Shown here piece by piece: positions 16,813 through 26,731 of a DNA stretch of 36,865 nt (position 1 is its first letter; each line of letters opens with the position of its first letter). The notes beneath the pieces are model-generated. The model was not told the DNA's origin. It was given only the letters and a program-made list of their open reading frames with translations, and made no database searches. Position numbers and translations under genes: made by a program. Source of the DNA: JAITWN01 sp964546765 (GTDB lineage Bacteria; Pseudomonadota; Gammaproteobacteria; SZUA-140); the NCBI GenBank assembly GCA_964546765.1, contig CAZJKV010000010.1, positions 1 through 36,865 on the forward strand, in the 5' to 3' direction.

Positions 16813-19554
16813 TCATGTCCGCGTCGCGGCTGCGGCGCGGGCGCGCCATGTCTTGTCCATCTCGACGATACCCCACGCCAGGACCGCCAGCGCGAGGATC
16901 GACAACCAGTCCTGCAGACCGATGGGCGCAGTCTGGAATATCCTGTTTAATACCGGCAAATAGGTAAATGCCAGCTGCAGCGCGATCATCGTTACGACGC
17001 CGTACCACACCCAGTGATTTGAGAACCAGCCACTGCGCAAGGGTCGCCGCACCAGCGAGCGGCAATTGAACAGGTACGCGACCTCCATCATCACGAAGAC
17101 ATTGGCGGCGATCGTGCGCGCCTCATCGAGCGACCGGCCGCTCAGCACCGCAAACTCGAACAGGCCGAAGGCGCCGCCCAGCATAAGCAGGCTGACGATG
17201 ACGATGCGCCACAGGAGCGTGACGTCGAGTACAGGCGCTGCCGGTGGCCGCGGCGGGCGGCGCATGATGTCCGGCTCGGCGGGCTCGAACGCGAGCGTCA
17301 GTCCGAGCAATACCGCGGTGGTCATGTTGATCCACAGGATCTGTAGCGGCAGGATCGGCAGCGCGGTGCCGGCAAGGATCGCGACCAGGATCACCAGACC
17401 CTCGCCGGCATTGGTCGGGATCGTCCAGGTGATGAACTTGACGATGTTGTCGTAGATGCCGCGACCTTCCTCGACCGCCGCCTCGATGCTCGCGAAGTTG
17501 TCGTCGGTCAGCACCATCTCCGCGGCCTCCTTGGCCACCTCGGTGCCGGTAAGCCCCATCGCGACGCCAATATCGGCCTGCTTCAGCGCCGGGGCGTCGT
17601 TGACGCCGTCGCCGGTCATCGCGACGATCTCCCCGTTCGCCTGCAGGGCCCTGACCAGGCGGAGCTTCTGTTCCGGTTCGACACGGGCGAATACATCGAT
17701 ACTCGCGGCCGCGTCACGCAGCGCCTTGTCATCGAGTTCGGCCAGTTCCCGGCCGCTCAGCACTTGCGCTTCCTTGCCGGCGATGCCGAGCTGACGGGCG
17801 ATCGCTGTCGCGGTGCCCGGATGGTCGCCGGTGATCATCTTTACCCGGATGCCGGCGGTGTGACAGGTGCGCACCGATGAGATCGCGCGCGGGCGCGGGG
17901 GATCAAGCATGCCGGCCAGCCCGAGAAACACCAGGCCGTCGCGCAGGTGGTCGTGGTGGAGCTGTCTGCCGGGCGCCAGTTCGGAGCGCGCGACAGCCAG
18001 AACGCGCAGGCCCTCTTCGGACATGCGCACGGCCATCCGGTTGATGGTCGCGACATCGAGCGCTGTTTCACTGCCTTCCGGACCCAGCATCGCGACGCAG
18101 GCGGGGAGGAGTTTTTCGATCGCTCCCTTGGCATAGACGACCTGCATGCCTTCTATGTTGTGCAGGGTGGCCATGAAACGCCGCTCCGAATCGAACGGGA
18201 TCTCGTCGAGGCGCGGGAAGACTGCATTCAGCGTCTCCTCGTCGAGACCGGCCTTGCGGGAAACCGTCAGCAAGGCCGCCTCGGTAGGGTCGCCGCTGAT
18301 GGTCCAGTGACGGGCTTCATGCTGCAGGCGGGCGTCGTTGCACAGGGCGGCGGCGATCAGGGTCTCGCGCAGCGCGCCCGCCGCCTCGATCGGCAGGCCG
18401 GCGTGCTCCAAGCGGCCCTCCGGGGCATAGCCGGTGCCGGTCACCGTATAGGCCTCGCCGCCCGACCAGAGTTCGCGCACGACCATTTCGTTGCGCGTCA
18501 GCGTGCCGGTCTTGTCGGAGCAGATGACAGTGGTGCTGCCGAGCGCCTCTACCGCGGGCAGCTTGCGGATGATCGCGCGACGTTTCGCCATTCGCGAGAC
18601 GCCGATCGCCAGTGTGACCGTCATCGCCGCCGGCAGCCCTTCCGGGATCGCGGCAACTGCGAGCGCGACCGCGGCGATGAACATCTCGTACGCCGATTGG
18701 CCGCGCAGCATCCCTGTCACGAAGGCGAGCGCCGCCAGTAGCAGGATCGCGACCAGCAGGCGCCGCGCAAAGACCCCCATCTTGCGTGTCAGCGGCGTGC
18801 TGATGTCGGGTACGCTGCCGATGAGGCGGGAGATCTTGCCCGCCTCGGTCGCGTCTCCGGTCGCGACGACCACGCCCGTCCCCTGGCCGGCGACGACGAG
18901 CGTGCCGGCATAGGCGATATTCCGGCGGTCGGCGAGCGGTGTGTCGGCGGGGAGAATGACGGCGTGCTTGTGTACCGGCAGCGATTCGCCGGTGAGCGTC
19001 GCTTCCGCCGTGCGCAATTCCTTGCCGCCGATCAGCCGGAGATCGGCCGGAACCTTGTCGCCGGCAGCGAGGATGACGACATCGCCCGGCACCAGCAGCG
19101 CGGCGTCGACTGTATTGCGGCGCGCGTTGCGCAGCACCTTCGCCTCGGATGCCACTACGCGGGACAGCGCAGCCAGCGCCGCCTCGGCCTTGCCCTCCTG
19201 GATGTAGCCGACGATCGCGTTCACGAACACGACGCCGAGGATCACCCCGGAGTCGACCCATTCTCCGAGCGCCGCCGTGACCAGCCCGGCGACGATCAGT
19301 ACCAGTATCAGGGGTTGCGTAAGCTGCAGCAGAAATCGCATGACCGGGCCGCGTCCGGCACGCTGGCTGGGGCGGTTCGGGCCGTAGAGACGCAGCCGTG
19401 CGGCCGCGTCGTCTTCGTCGAGTCCGGTGGCGGTATCGACCCGCAACAGCCGCGCGCCTTCGGCGAATCCAATAGCATGCCATTGCGTACCGGTAGCAGC
19501 CTGTAGGCTGCCGTTTGCTGTGTCGGGCACTGGTTTACCGGACGCGGTCTGCAA
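16813..19554 (-). CDS. P-type cation-transporting ATPase (P2-like)
   Basis: A 913-residue ion pump in the inner membrane. The N-terminal cation-ATPase domain is followed by two helices, the actuator domain with TGES (188-191), the M4 motif AIPEGLPA (residues 302-309), and the P domain with phosphorylated Asp347 in SDKTGTLT. Later come KGAIEKLL in the nucleotide domain, MTGDGVNDAPALKQADIG (about 645-665) and four further C-terminal helices. M5 contains NAGEG like Ca2+ pumps (NxxE), but M6 reads NMTTAVLLG, with Ala where SERCA has the ion-binding Asp of its NLVTD motif. The transported ion therefore cannot be called; Na+, K+ or Ca2+ all remain possible. It is a single gene, convergent with prcB. 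Confidence 0.92.
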   Translation of the reverse strand: MQTASGKPVPDTANGSLQAATGTQWHAIGFAEGARLLRVDTATGLDEDDAAARLRLYGPNRPSQRAGRGPVMRFLLQLTQPLILVLIVAGLVTAALGEWVDSGVILGVVFVNAIVGYIQEGKAEAALAALSRVVASEAKVLRNARRNTVDAALLVPGDVVILAAGDKVPADLRLIGGKELRTAEATLTGESLPVHKHAVILPADTPLADRRNIAYAGTLVVAGQGTGVVVATGDATEAGKISRLIGSVPDISTPLTRKMGVFARRLLVAILLLAALAFVTGMLRGQSAYEMFIAAVALAVAAIPEGLPAAMTVTLAIGVSRMAKRRAIIRKLPAVEALGSTTVICSDKTGTLTRNEMVVRELWSGGEAYTVTGTGYAPEGRLEHAGLPIEAAGALRETLIAAALCNDARLQHEARHWTISGDPTEAALLTVSRKAGLDEETLNAVFPRLDEIPFDSERRFMATLHNIEGMQVVYAKGAIEKLLPACVAMLGPEGSETALDVATINRMAVRMSEEGLRVLAVARSELAPGRQLHHDHLRDGLVFLGLAGMLDPPRPRAISSVRTCHTAGIRVKMITGDHPGTATAIARQLGIAGKEAQVLSGRELAELDDKALRDAAASIDVFARVEPEQKLRLVRALQANGEIVAMTGDGVNDAPALKQADIGVAMGLTGTEVAKEAAEMVLTDDNFASIEAAVEEGRGIYDNIVKFITWTIPTNAGEGLVILVAILAGTALPILPLQILWINMTTAVLLGLTLAFEPAEPDIMRRPPRPPAAPVLDVTLLWRIVIVSLLMLGGAFGLFEFAVLSGRSLDEARTIAANVFVMMEVAYLFNCRSLVRRPLRSGWFSNHWVWYGVVTMIALQLAFTYLPVLNRIFQTAPIGLQDWLSILALAVLAWGIVEMDKTWRARAAAATRT

Positions 19555-19652
19555 TCGGGAGATGTCTCGTGCCGTCTGGGAGCCCCGGACTCGTTACCGA
19601 TTGTAGACTACCACGCCGGCACCGTACACATCCGGCCTGTGTTGCTCGATGA

Positions 19653-20363
19653 CTATGAGTAGGATTTGAGGATGATCATCTTGGCGCGGGTATATTGCCG
19701 GTCATTAATGATGCCCGCATCATGCAGGCGACGGTGCTCACGCAACTCCCTGGCAAGTGCCTTGCTGCGATCGGGTTCCTTTCTGCGAGCGAGCAGCATA
19801 TGCTCCTGGATGGTATCGATGAACTGGCGATATCGTTTACTGTCGGGATTGCCGGGCATCAGTTCCACGAACGGCACATTGCCTGTACGTGAGAAATAGA
19901 TCTGTCGGTAGCGGCTGTTGTGAATGAACACGTAGACACAGTAAAAGGCAGACAGGGCGGTGCCTGCCAGCAAGCCGGCCAGTATCGGAACCCGGTAAGG
20001 AAATTCCAGGAATGGAATCGACAGGTATGTCGCAGCGGTAGACAGCGCGAGTGCTGTCGCAGCCGCCAGCCATTTCCACTTAACGATAAGCCGGCGTTTC
20101 GGCTTGTCGGACAGGTATCCGAGATCGATCCAGTATACTGACTTCGCGACAAGGCTGCGTTCCTCGACCATCAGATAATGGACATTGACAATCGCATATT
20201 TTCTGGTGATACCCTTAAGCCTGTCCTTTTGCACGAGTTCGCCGAAGACTTCCTTCACGACGAGATCGGTCGTGTACTCATCGTCCGAGTACAGGGAGAT
20301 ATGGTTCCCCTGACCCCTTCCGGTTTCAACTCCAAGATCGTATTGCCCGTATAAATTAGACAT
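19653..20363 (-). CDS. Membrane protein of unknown function with SHOCT-like C-terminus
   Basis: A 236-residue protein with a hydrophilic N-terminal half (residues 1-95), two hydrophobic helices (about 97-118, LAAATALALSTAATYLS, and about 122-145, YRVPILAGLLAGTALSAFYC), and a cytoplasmic, strongly charged tail. The tail includes RRLHDAGIINDRQYTRAKMIIL, resembling the SHOCT helix-turn-helix (LxxxGxITxxEFxxxK) found at the ends of many membrane proteins. No enzyme motif is recognised. The ATG has a run of only weak Shine-Dalgarno-like bases. It diverges from the motor operon across about 270 bases and is separated by about 100 bases from the ATPase start, same strand. Confidence 0.75.
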   Translation of the reverse strand: MSNLYGQYDLGVETGRGQGNHISLYSDDEYTTDLVVKEVFGELVQKDRLKGITRKYAIVNVHYLMVEERSLVAKSVYWIDLGYLSDKPKRRLIVKWKWLAAATALALSTAATYLSIPFLEFPYRVPILAGLLAGTALSAFYCVYVFIHNSRYRQIYFSRTGNVPFVELMPGNPDSKRYRQFIDTIQEHMLLARRKEPDRSKALARELREHRRLHDAGIINDRQYTRAKMIILKSYS

Positions 20364-20418
20364 TAGTCACCTTGATTCCCGTAACTGATGACGGCCTGCA
20401 GGCTGCGGTACCGGTAAT

Positions 20419-20460
20419 TGTGACGGTGACACGCTCCTGAAATAGTTACCTCTGTCACAA
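20419..20460. repeat. Seven-base inverted repeat in the divergent promoter region
   Basis: TTGTGAC (20419-20425) and GTCACAA (20454-20460) form a perfect inverted pair with 28 bases between, in the gap between the divergent membrane-protein gene and the motor operon. It could be a regulator site, but the spacing does not fit a CRP site (TGTGA-N6-TCACA). Otherwise 20364-20634 shows no RNA gene or clear promoter. Confidence 0.3.
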
Positions 20461-20634
20461 GAAATAGAGATGACCCAACTTTGCCGGGTAATGCAATCCG
20501 ATGCATCCGGACCTTCGCCGTCAGAATGGATGTGCATCTGTTAAATAGGGATGCACGTATGTGTGATGCATTCGCCATTTTCCGGGCGTGTTTGGCCGAT
20601 AGACTCTCCAACTTGCATACATCGTGAGGAATGC

Positions 20635-21174
20635 ATGCGTATACCTGATCGTATTGCCCTGTTTTGTATTCTGGCATGCCTGTGGACCGTGACTGTGTCA
20701 CCGGTCGCCGCTGCTGCCGGCGCGAGAGCGCAGGTAATGGGCCTCGATGAGCAGGTGCAGGATATCAAGAGCGAGGTGCTGGCGATCGCGGCCGAGCTCA
20801 ACCTGCTCGAGGAGAAATTGTTATATCCGTCCGGTACGCAGGTTGCCCTTTTCGTCTCGATGGCCGCTGACGACAAGTTCCGTCTCGATGCCGTTTCGGT
20901 CCGCCTCGGCGGTGAAGAGGTCGCACATTATCTCTATACGTTCAAGGAAATGGAGGCGCTGCAAAAGGGCGCGGTCCAGAGACTCTACACCGGGAACATC
21001 AGGACCGGCGATCACCCGGTCGAAGTGATCCTTACCGGGAAAACGGCAGGGGGTGCCGACTACCACAAGACCGTAACTGGTACGATCAGCAAGGACATCG
21101 GGCCGCGGCTTGTCGAGATCAGGCTGGCGGGGCCTGGATCGTCGCAGCCGGCCGTCGAGATCAGGGAATGGTAA
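20635..21174 (+). CDS. Secreted coiled-coil protein, first gene of the motor operon
   Basis: A 179-residue protein with an N-terminal signal peptide (hydrophobic core IALFCILACLWTVTVSPVAA, likely cleaved near residue 27). A short coiled coil follows (about 35-60, DEQVQDIKSEVLAIAAELNLLEEKLLY, shown here only as positions of heptad Leu/Ile/Val). The rest is a beta-rich domain with FVSMAADDKFRLDAVSVRLGG and RTGDHPVEVILTGK, similar to a small immunoglobulin-like fold. The ATG at 20635 has a ribosome binding site GTGAGGA; a second ATG four bases upstream is out of frame. Only four bases separate it from the next gene. I recognise no named family; position at the head of the TPR/TolQ operon implies a periplasmic role in that complex. 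Confidence 0.8.
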   Translation: MRIPDRIALFCILACLWTVTVSPVAAAAGARAQVMGLDEQVQDIKSEVLAIAAELNLLEEKLLYPSGTQVALFVSMAADDKFRLDAVSVRLGGEEVAHYLYTFKEMEALQKGAVQRLYTGNIRTGDHPVEVILTGKTAGGADYHKTVTGTISKDIGPRLVEIRLAGPGSSQPAVEIREW

Positions 21175-21178
21175 GCAG

Positions 21179-23062
21179 ATGTCACACACGCAGCGCTTCC
21201 TGTCCGGCCTGATCCTGCTGGCATATTTTGCAGCAGGTCCACCGCTAACCTCTGCCGCCGAACTGAATGATCTCCATTTTGGAGAGGCATTCTTCCATGC
21301 GTATCAGGGCGATCATTTCGATGCGATCGCCAGGCTCGACAGCGAACTCGGTCAGTACTACTTGATAGATGACCCGTCGCTCGATTCTCTGAGCATCCAT
21401 ATCGGCGACGCAGAATTTTCAGTCGGAGATTTCGAGCTGTCGTACCGGATGCACAAGCGGGCAGGCCGCGCGTTTACGACCGTCATCGAAGGCAACGTCA
21501 CGGCGGACGTGCGTAACGAGGCGCTGTACCGACTCGCACGCATCCATTTCCAGAAGGGAAGGCCTCTGGAGTCGCTAGGGGCTCTCGACCGGATCTCCGG
21601 CAAGCCGCCGGAGCGCATACACGATGAAATTGCGCTGCTGCGCGCCCAGGCCTTCATCGCCGCCGGGCGCTTCGATGAGGCGATCGCGACGCTGGCGGCA
21701 CTACAGGGCGCCAGAACTATCGAGGGCTTCAGACGCTACAACCTCGGCATCGCGCTGCTGCAGGCCGGCAAGACCAACGAGGGCCGCAACCAGCTCGACA
21801 GGGCCGGCCAGGTCGCGGGCAGCGATCCGGATATCCAGGCGATTCGCGACAGATCGAACCTGGTGGTCGGCAAGTCGATGCTCGATGAAAGCGAATTCGA
21901 CTCCGCGCGAAAGTATCTGAATCGCGTCCGCCTCGAAGGCCCGTTTTCGAACCGGGCGCTGCTGGGATCTGGCTGGACCGATGCCGAAGTTGGCAACTAC
22001 GAGCGCGCACTCGTGCCGTGGACCCTGCTCGCAGAGCGTAACGTCACCGATAAGGCCGTCCAGGAGGCCTTGATGGCGGTGCCGTATGCCTACAGCAAGA
22101 TGAGTGTCTACGGCAAGGCCGCTGTGTTGTACGGAAGCGCGCTGGAGGCGTTCACGCAGCAGCTCGCGAAACTCGATGCGTCAATCGTGAGCATCCATAA
22201 CGGCAAGTTCCTCGAAGCACTTGTGCGCGAGGAGCTGAAGCAGGATAGCAACTGGGTCGTCAAGCTGAGAGAGCTGCCCGAAACGCCGGAGACCTTGTAC
22301 CTGATCGAGTTGATGGCTTCGCACGACTTCCAGGAGTCGCTGAAGAACTATCTCGATCTTGAGGAGTTGCGCAGCAAGCTGGTTGATTGGAACGGATATC
22401 TCGATGCCTTCGCCGAGATCGTCGTGCACCGCAAGGCCCACTACGAGCCATTGCTGCCGGGCATCGACCGGCGATTCCAGATGCTCGACACGCAGATCAG
22501 GTTGCGACTGGAACAGCGTGAGCGCGTGCACGCACAAATGCAGTCGATGCTGGAGGCACCGCGCACGGACCTGCTCGCGACAGCCGAAGAGCGCGGTATT
22601 CTCGATGCCATCGACGAGCGGCTGCGCGGCATTGACGGTGAAGGCGTGCAAGCGCCCGCCGGCCGTATCGCATTGCTGAGAGGCGTCGTCCTCTGGCAGA
22701 TCGAGGCCGAATTTCACGATCGCTACACGGAGGCCTACCTCCGTCTCCAGCAGCTCGATCGCGACATCGTCGAGCTGACCGGGGCATATGACGCATTCGT
22801 CAGGGCCCGCCAGGCGGCTACACAGAGTTACACAGGGTTTGACGACACGATCGCAGGCCTGAAAGACCGGGCACGAGAGGCACACCGCAAGGTTGAGGTC
22901 CTGATGGCGAGCCAGGGCAGGCTGCTCGAGACAATGGCAGTTGAGGAACTCGAACAGCGCCGCCGCCAACTTCAGCAGTACCAGGTGCAGGCTCGCTTCG
23001 CGATGGCCGACAGTTACGACCGTGCGATCAGGACGGCAGATGCCGGCGGGGAAACCAGATGA
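21179..23062 (+). CDS. Periplasmic TPR-like repeat protein
   Basis: A 627-residue protein with a Sec signal peptide (GLILLAYFAAG, cut near LTSAAEL). Residues about 30-330 consist of helical repeats of TPR type, for example ALYRLARIHFQKGRPLESLGAL, LLRAQAFIAAGRFDEAIATL and RYNLGIALLQAGKTNEGRNQL. The C-terminal half (about 400-620) is predicted to be long helices or coiled coil (RRFQMLDTQIRLRLEQRERV, REAHRKVEVLMASQGRL). In Agl-Glt-type systems TPR proteins of this size form periplasmic scaffold parts; I infer a similar role here. It starts four bases after the previous gene and its stop overlaps the next start as ATGA, so all are translated from one mRNA. Confidence 0.85.
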   Translation: MSHTQRFLSGLILLAYFAAGPPLTSAAELNDLHFGEAFFHAYQGDHFDAIARLDSELGQYYLIDDPSLDSLSIHIGDAEFSVGDFELSYRMHKRAGRAFTTVIEGNVTADVRNEALYRLARIHFQKGRPLESLGALDRISGKPPERIHDEIALLRAQAFIAAGRFDEAIATLAALQGARTIEGFRRYNLGIALLQAGKTNEGRNQLDRAGQVAGSDPDIQAIRDRSNLVVGKSMLDESEFDSARKYLNRVRLEGPFSNRALLGSGWTDAEVGNYERALVPWTLLAERNVTDKAVQEALMAVPYAYSKMSVYGKAAVLYGSALEAFTQQLAKLDASIVSIHNGKFLEALVREELKQDSNWVVKLRELPETPETLYLIELMASHDFQESLKNYLDLEELRSKLVDWNGYLDAFAEIVVHRKAHYEPLLPGIDRRFQMLDTQIRLRLEQRERVHAQMQSMLEAPRTDLLATAEERGILDAIDERLRGIDGEGVQAPAGRIALLRGVVLWQIEAEFHDRYTEAYLRLQQLDRDIVELTGAYDAFVRARQAATQSYTGFDDTIAGLKDRAREAHRKVEVLMASQGRLLETMAVEELEQRRRQLQQYQVQARFAMADSYDRAIRTADAGGETR

Positions 23063-26000
23063 TCGCACGCCGCAGCATTGTCATAGTGGTCGCAGTTCTG
23101 CTGGCCTCCTGCCGGTCATGGGATGACCCGAATACGCTCGCGAGCCTGAAGCACGCCAAGGTCGTAATCAGCGATGTGCAGGTAGAAGAGGGTATAGACC
23201 GTGCAATGCTCGGCTACCGGCAGTTCCTCGAGGTATCTGCGGATTCGGAGCTGGCGCCCGAGGCGATGCGTCGGCTCGCGGATCTGAAGATCGAGAAGGA
23301 ATACGGTCTGACAACGAGCCCGCAAGCCGGAGTCCGCGCGGCCCTGGGCAGTCTCGACCAGCCGGAACGCCACATCGCGGCTACAAATGCTGCCCCGGTG
23401 ATCGCCGGGATCGAGGACCGGGAGTCGGAACAGGAATTCGAGCAGAGGTCGACCATGGTATCCGTCGAAATGACGCAGGTAGACGATATGGGCATTCTGC
23501 CTCCTGGTAGCGAAGTTGACTTGCAGTCGGCCAATGCGCTCGAGGCGATCGCACTGTATCAGCAGCTGCTGCGAGACTATCCTGACTATCAGCACAATGA
23601 CCAGGTGCTGTACCAGATGGCGCGCGCCTACGAAGAGATCGGCGAGATCGAGGAGGCGATGAAGGTCATGGACGGTATGGCCGTCGCTCATCCGGATTCA
23701 CGCTTTATCGATGAGGTGCAGTTCAGGCGTGGCGAGTACTTCTTCACTCGCAACAGTTTTATACACGCGGAAGATGCCTACAAGGACGTCACTATCAAAG
23801 GCGCGGACTCGGCGTATTACGAGCTAGCGTTATACAAGCTCGGGTGGACACTGTACAAGCAGGAACTGTATGAAGATGGCCTGCACAATTTCATCGCCCT
23901 GCTCGATCACAAGTTCACGCCGGGAACCGGATACACGGATATCACGGAAGATCTCGAGAGGAAACGCATCGACGATACCTATCGCGTCATCAGTTTCAGC
24001 TTTTCATATCTCGGCGGGGCGGAAGAGGTCACGGAGTATTTCGCGACCCATGGACAGCGGTCCTATGAGGAAGACATCTACGGCAATCTCGGCGAGCATT
24101 ATCTCGAAAAACTCCGTTATGCCGATGCCGCCGGGGCCTACAAGGCATTCGTCAACCTGAATCCACTGCATAGGTCGGCGCCTCGCTTCGACATGCGGGT
24201 CATCGAGATCTACAAGATCGGCGGTTTCCCGCGGCTTGTCATCGAGGCCAACAAGGAATTTGCAGCCAGCTACGGCCTGCAGTCCAATTACTGGCGGCAT
24301 TATGACCCTGGCGCCCATCCGGAAGTGCTCGGCTATCTGAAGGATACCCTCAGGGAACTCGCCAATCATTACCACGCACAGTACCAGGATCCGGAGTTGA
24401 GCGAGGAGAGGGGAGAACACTTCCGTGAGGCCCTGACCTGGTACCGGGAATATCTCGATTCCTTCCCGCAGGACGTGGAATCCCCGCAGCTTAATTATCA
24501 GCTTGCGGATCTGCTGCTGGAACACAGGGATTTCAGGCAGGCAGCGCTCGAATACGAGCGTACGGCCTATGACTATGCGTCGCATGAAAGGGCTGCCGCG
24601 TCCGGCTATGCGGCGGTATTTTCCTGGCGTGAGTACCAGGTCACGAATACTGACGGAAGCGATGCCGAAACAATGCGTGAGGTAATTCGCAGTTCGATCC
24701 GGTTTGCGGATGTATTCCCGGAGCACGAACAGGCGGCGCTGGTACTGGGTGGTGCGGCAGACGATCTGTTCACCCTGAAGGATTACGTACAGGCTGAAAC
24801 CATTGGCAGAAGGATCATGACGAAATTCCCGGGGTCCGGACAGGAAGTGCAGCGGTCCGCCGCATTGGTCGTCGCCCATTCGACGTTCGAGCTCGGCAAG
24901 TACACCGAGGCTGAACAGGCCTATGAACAGGTACTTCGGCTTACCGTGGTTGAGGACGAATCGCGCGCCGGTCTCTACGAGAACCTGGCGGCGTCGATCT
25001 ACAAGCAAGGCGAAATGGCGCTGGCCGAGGAAGACTACCAGGCCGCATCGAATCACTTCCTGCGCATCGCACAAAATGCACCGGACTCGATGATACGGCC
25101 GACCGCCGAGTTTGACGGCGCGGTCGCACTGATCCGACTGGAGGCCTGGGACCGGGCCGCGGAAGTGCTGCAGACTTTCAGGACAGATTATCCGGGACAC
25201 GAGCTCCAGCCCGAGGTAACTAAGAGGATTGCGCATGTCTACAAGGAGGCCGGGAAGCTTGAACTCGCGGCAGCCGAGTACGAGCGCATCGAGACCGAGT
25301 CGGGTAACGATGAAATCAGGCGCAGCGCACTTCTGTTTGCCTCGGAGCTCTACGAGGAAGCCGGACACGCCGGGGATGCGTTGCGGGTATACGAGCGCCT
25401 GGCCGTGCAATTCCCGCATCCGGTCGAGAACGCCCTGGAGGCGCGTGCGCGGATGGCGGAAATCTATAAGGAAGCGGGTAACCGCAGCGATTACCACGCG
25501 CAGCTGAAACTGATTGTCGAGGGTGATGCGGCTGCAGGAGATGAGCGGACGGGGAGGACGAGATATCTCGCGGCGACGTCGGCCCTCGTGCTCTCGGAAC
25601 CGTATTACGAGCGATTCTCCGAGGTCAGGCTGGTGATGCCGTTCGAGCAGAATCTCGCGAAAAAGCAGGCCGCGATGCGGGCGGCGCTCGACCGCTTCGG
25701 ACAGCTGACCAGCTACCAGGTCGCTGAAGTAACCGCCGCAGCGACCTTCTATATGGCGGAGATCTATTACGACTTCAGTCACGCGCTGATGACCTCGGAG
25801 CGGCCAGCCGATATTGGTGCACTGGAACTCGAGGAATACGAGCTGGCCCTCGAAGAGCAGGCCTACCCGTTCGAGGAGATGGCGATATCGGTACATGAAA
25901 AGAACCTCGAGCTGATGGCGATCGGGGTGTACAACACATGGGTCGAACAAAGCATCGGTAAGCTTGCGAATCTGATGCCCGCCCGCTACGCCAGGACCGA

Positions 26001-26094
26001 GGAGGGCGGCGACTACATCGAATCAATCGGTTCATACCTGTATGAATTCGTTCGGCAGCCAGCAGAAGAGCCAGCTGCAAGCGAGGAGGCCTGA
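23059..26094 (+). CDS. Large TPR lipoprotein
   Basis: A 1011-residue lipoprotein: signal VVAVLLASC with lipobox Cys18 followed by Arg-Ser, so outer-membrane sorting is expected. Nearly the whole length is TPR repeats, for example VLYQMARAYEEIGEIEEAMKV, ALYKLGWTLYKQELYEDGL, and QRSAALVVAHSTFELGKYTEAEQAYEQVL (quoted in part), plus several weaker copies up to about residue 850. Such arrays bind partner proteins. It overlaps the upstream repeat-protein gene by four bases and is followed four bases later by a second TPR lipoprotein gene. Gene order TPR protein, TPR lipoprotein, TolQ, TolR, TolR, TonB-like is that of Agl/Glt-related clusters (GltD/GltE-like positions). Function beyond scaffold is not known. 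Confidence 0.88.
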   Translation: MIARRSIVIVVAVLLASCRSWDDPNTLASLKHAKVVISDVQVEEGIDRAMLGYRQFLEVSADSELAPEAMRRLADLKIEKEYGLTTSPQAGVRAALGSLDQPERHIAATNAAPVIAGIEDRESEQEFEQRSTMVSVEMTQVDDMGILPPGSEVDLQSANALEAIALYQQLLRDYPDYQHNDQVLYQMARAYEEIGEIEEAMKVMDGMAVAHPDSRFIDEVQFRRGEYFFTRNSFIHAEDAYKDVTIKGADSAYYELALYKLGWTLYKQELYEDGLHNFIALLDHKFTPGTGYTDITEDLERKRIDDTYRVISFSFSYLGGAEEVTEYFATHGQRSYEEDIYGNLGEHYLEKLRYADAAGAYKAFVNLNPLHRSAPRFDMRVIEIYKIGGFPRLVIEANKEFAASYGLQSNYWRHYDPGAHPEVLGYLKDTLRELANHYHAQYQDPELSEERGEHFREALTWYREYLDSFPQDVESPQLNYQLADLLLEHRDFRQAALEYERTAYDYASHERAAASGYAAVFSWREYQVTNTDGSDAETMREVIRSSIRFADVFPEHEQAALVLGGAADDLFTLKDYVQAETIGRRIMTKFPGSGQEVQRSAALVVAHSTFELGKYTEAEQAYEQVLRLTVVEDESRAGLYENLAASIYKQGEMALAEEDYQAASNHFLRIAQNAPDSMIRPTAEFDGAVALIRLEAWDRAAEVLQTFRTDYPGHELQPEVTKRIAHVYKEAGKLELAAAEYERIETESGNDEIRRSALLFASELYEEAGHAGDALRVYERLAVQFPHPVENALEARARMAEIYKEAGNRSDYHAQLKLIVEGDAAAGDERTGRTRYLAATSALVLSEPYYERFSEVRLVMPFEQNLAKKQAAMRAALDRFGQLTSYQVAEVTAAATFYMAEIYYDFSHALMTSERPADIGALELEEYELALEEQAYPFEEMAISVHEKNLELMAIGVYNTWVEQSIGKLANLMPARYARTEEGGDYIESIGSYLYEFVRQPAEEPAASEEA

Positions 26095-26098
26095 GGCG

Positions 26099-26731
26099 AT
26101 GCGCTTTCAATGGCTCTCCATCGCCGTCATTAGCCTCGTGATGAGCGGCTGCGCGAGTACGCCTTCCGTGGAACGCATCCAGGAGGATGCCGCGGCTGAG
26201 GATCAGAACGGCTACGCAATCCACGAGGATGTGCGCCTGAGCCCGGATCTGAAGCAGGACTTCGAGCGTGCCGTGAAGTATCTGCAAGCCGGTGAATATG
26301 ATAAGGGCATCGAATTGCTGACCCGGCTGACCCAGCATCCGCTGGCCAGCAACAACACGGCGCCGTATATCGATCTCGCGATCGCCTATCACAGGATCGG
26401 CAAGCTCGAGCAGGCCGAGGAAAATCTCGAAATGGCACTGATCATCAATCCGGAGCATCCCGTCGCGAACAACGAGTACGGCCTGGTGATGCGCAAGACC
26501 GGCCGGTTCGCCGAGGCCAGGGCCGCCTACGAGGCGGTGCTGGACCGGTATCCGGAATTTCTGCCTGCGCGGCTCAATCTCGGGGTGCTGTGCGACCTCT
26601 ATCTCGGGGATTACGAGTGCGCCCTGCAGAACTATCGTATCTACAGCGCTGTAAAGTCCGACGACAAGTCGGTTGCCACATGGATTGCAGATGTAGAGAA
26701 CCGCCTTGCGCAACAGGGGGCGAAACGATGA
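26099..26731 (+). CDS. Small TPR lipoprotein (AglT/GltE-like position)
   Basis: A 210-residue lipoprotein with signal ISLVMSGC (Cys18) and Ala-Ser after it. Residues about 60-195 hold three to four TPR units: FERAVKYLQAGEYDKGIELL, YIDLAIAYHRIGKLEQAEENL, ANNEYGLVMRKTGRFAEARAAY, and RLNLGVLCDLYLGDYECALQ. A small TPR lipoprotein of this kind (AglT/GltE in Myxococcus) is an outer-membrane part of the gliding machinery; the resemblance here is in type and position only. The ATG at 26099 is chosen for the signal sequence and has GAGGAGG 12 bases before it. Its TGA overlaps the next ATG (ATGA). Confidence 0.85.
   Translation: MRFQWLSIAVISLVMSGCASTPSVERIQEDAAAEDQNGYAIHEDVRLSPDLKQDFERAVKYLQAGEYDKGIELLTRLTQHPLASNNTAPYIDLAIAYHRIGKLEQAEENLEMALIINPEHPVANNEYGLVMRKTGRFAEARAAYEAVLDRYPEFLPARLNLGVLCDLYLGDYECALQNYRIYSAVKSDDKSVATWIADVENRLAQQGAKR

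Noticed and set aside
20419..20460. CRP-type operator upstream of the motor operon
   Set aside because: The inverted halves are 28 bases apart, not the six-base spacing a CRP dimer needs.
24004..25950. Minus-strand open frame of 648 codons opposite the TPR lipoprotein gene
   Set aside because: The plus strand encodes clear TPR repeats with a lipobox and coupled starts; the minus reading has no recognisable motif.
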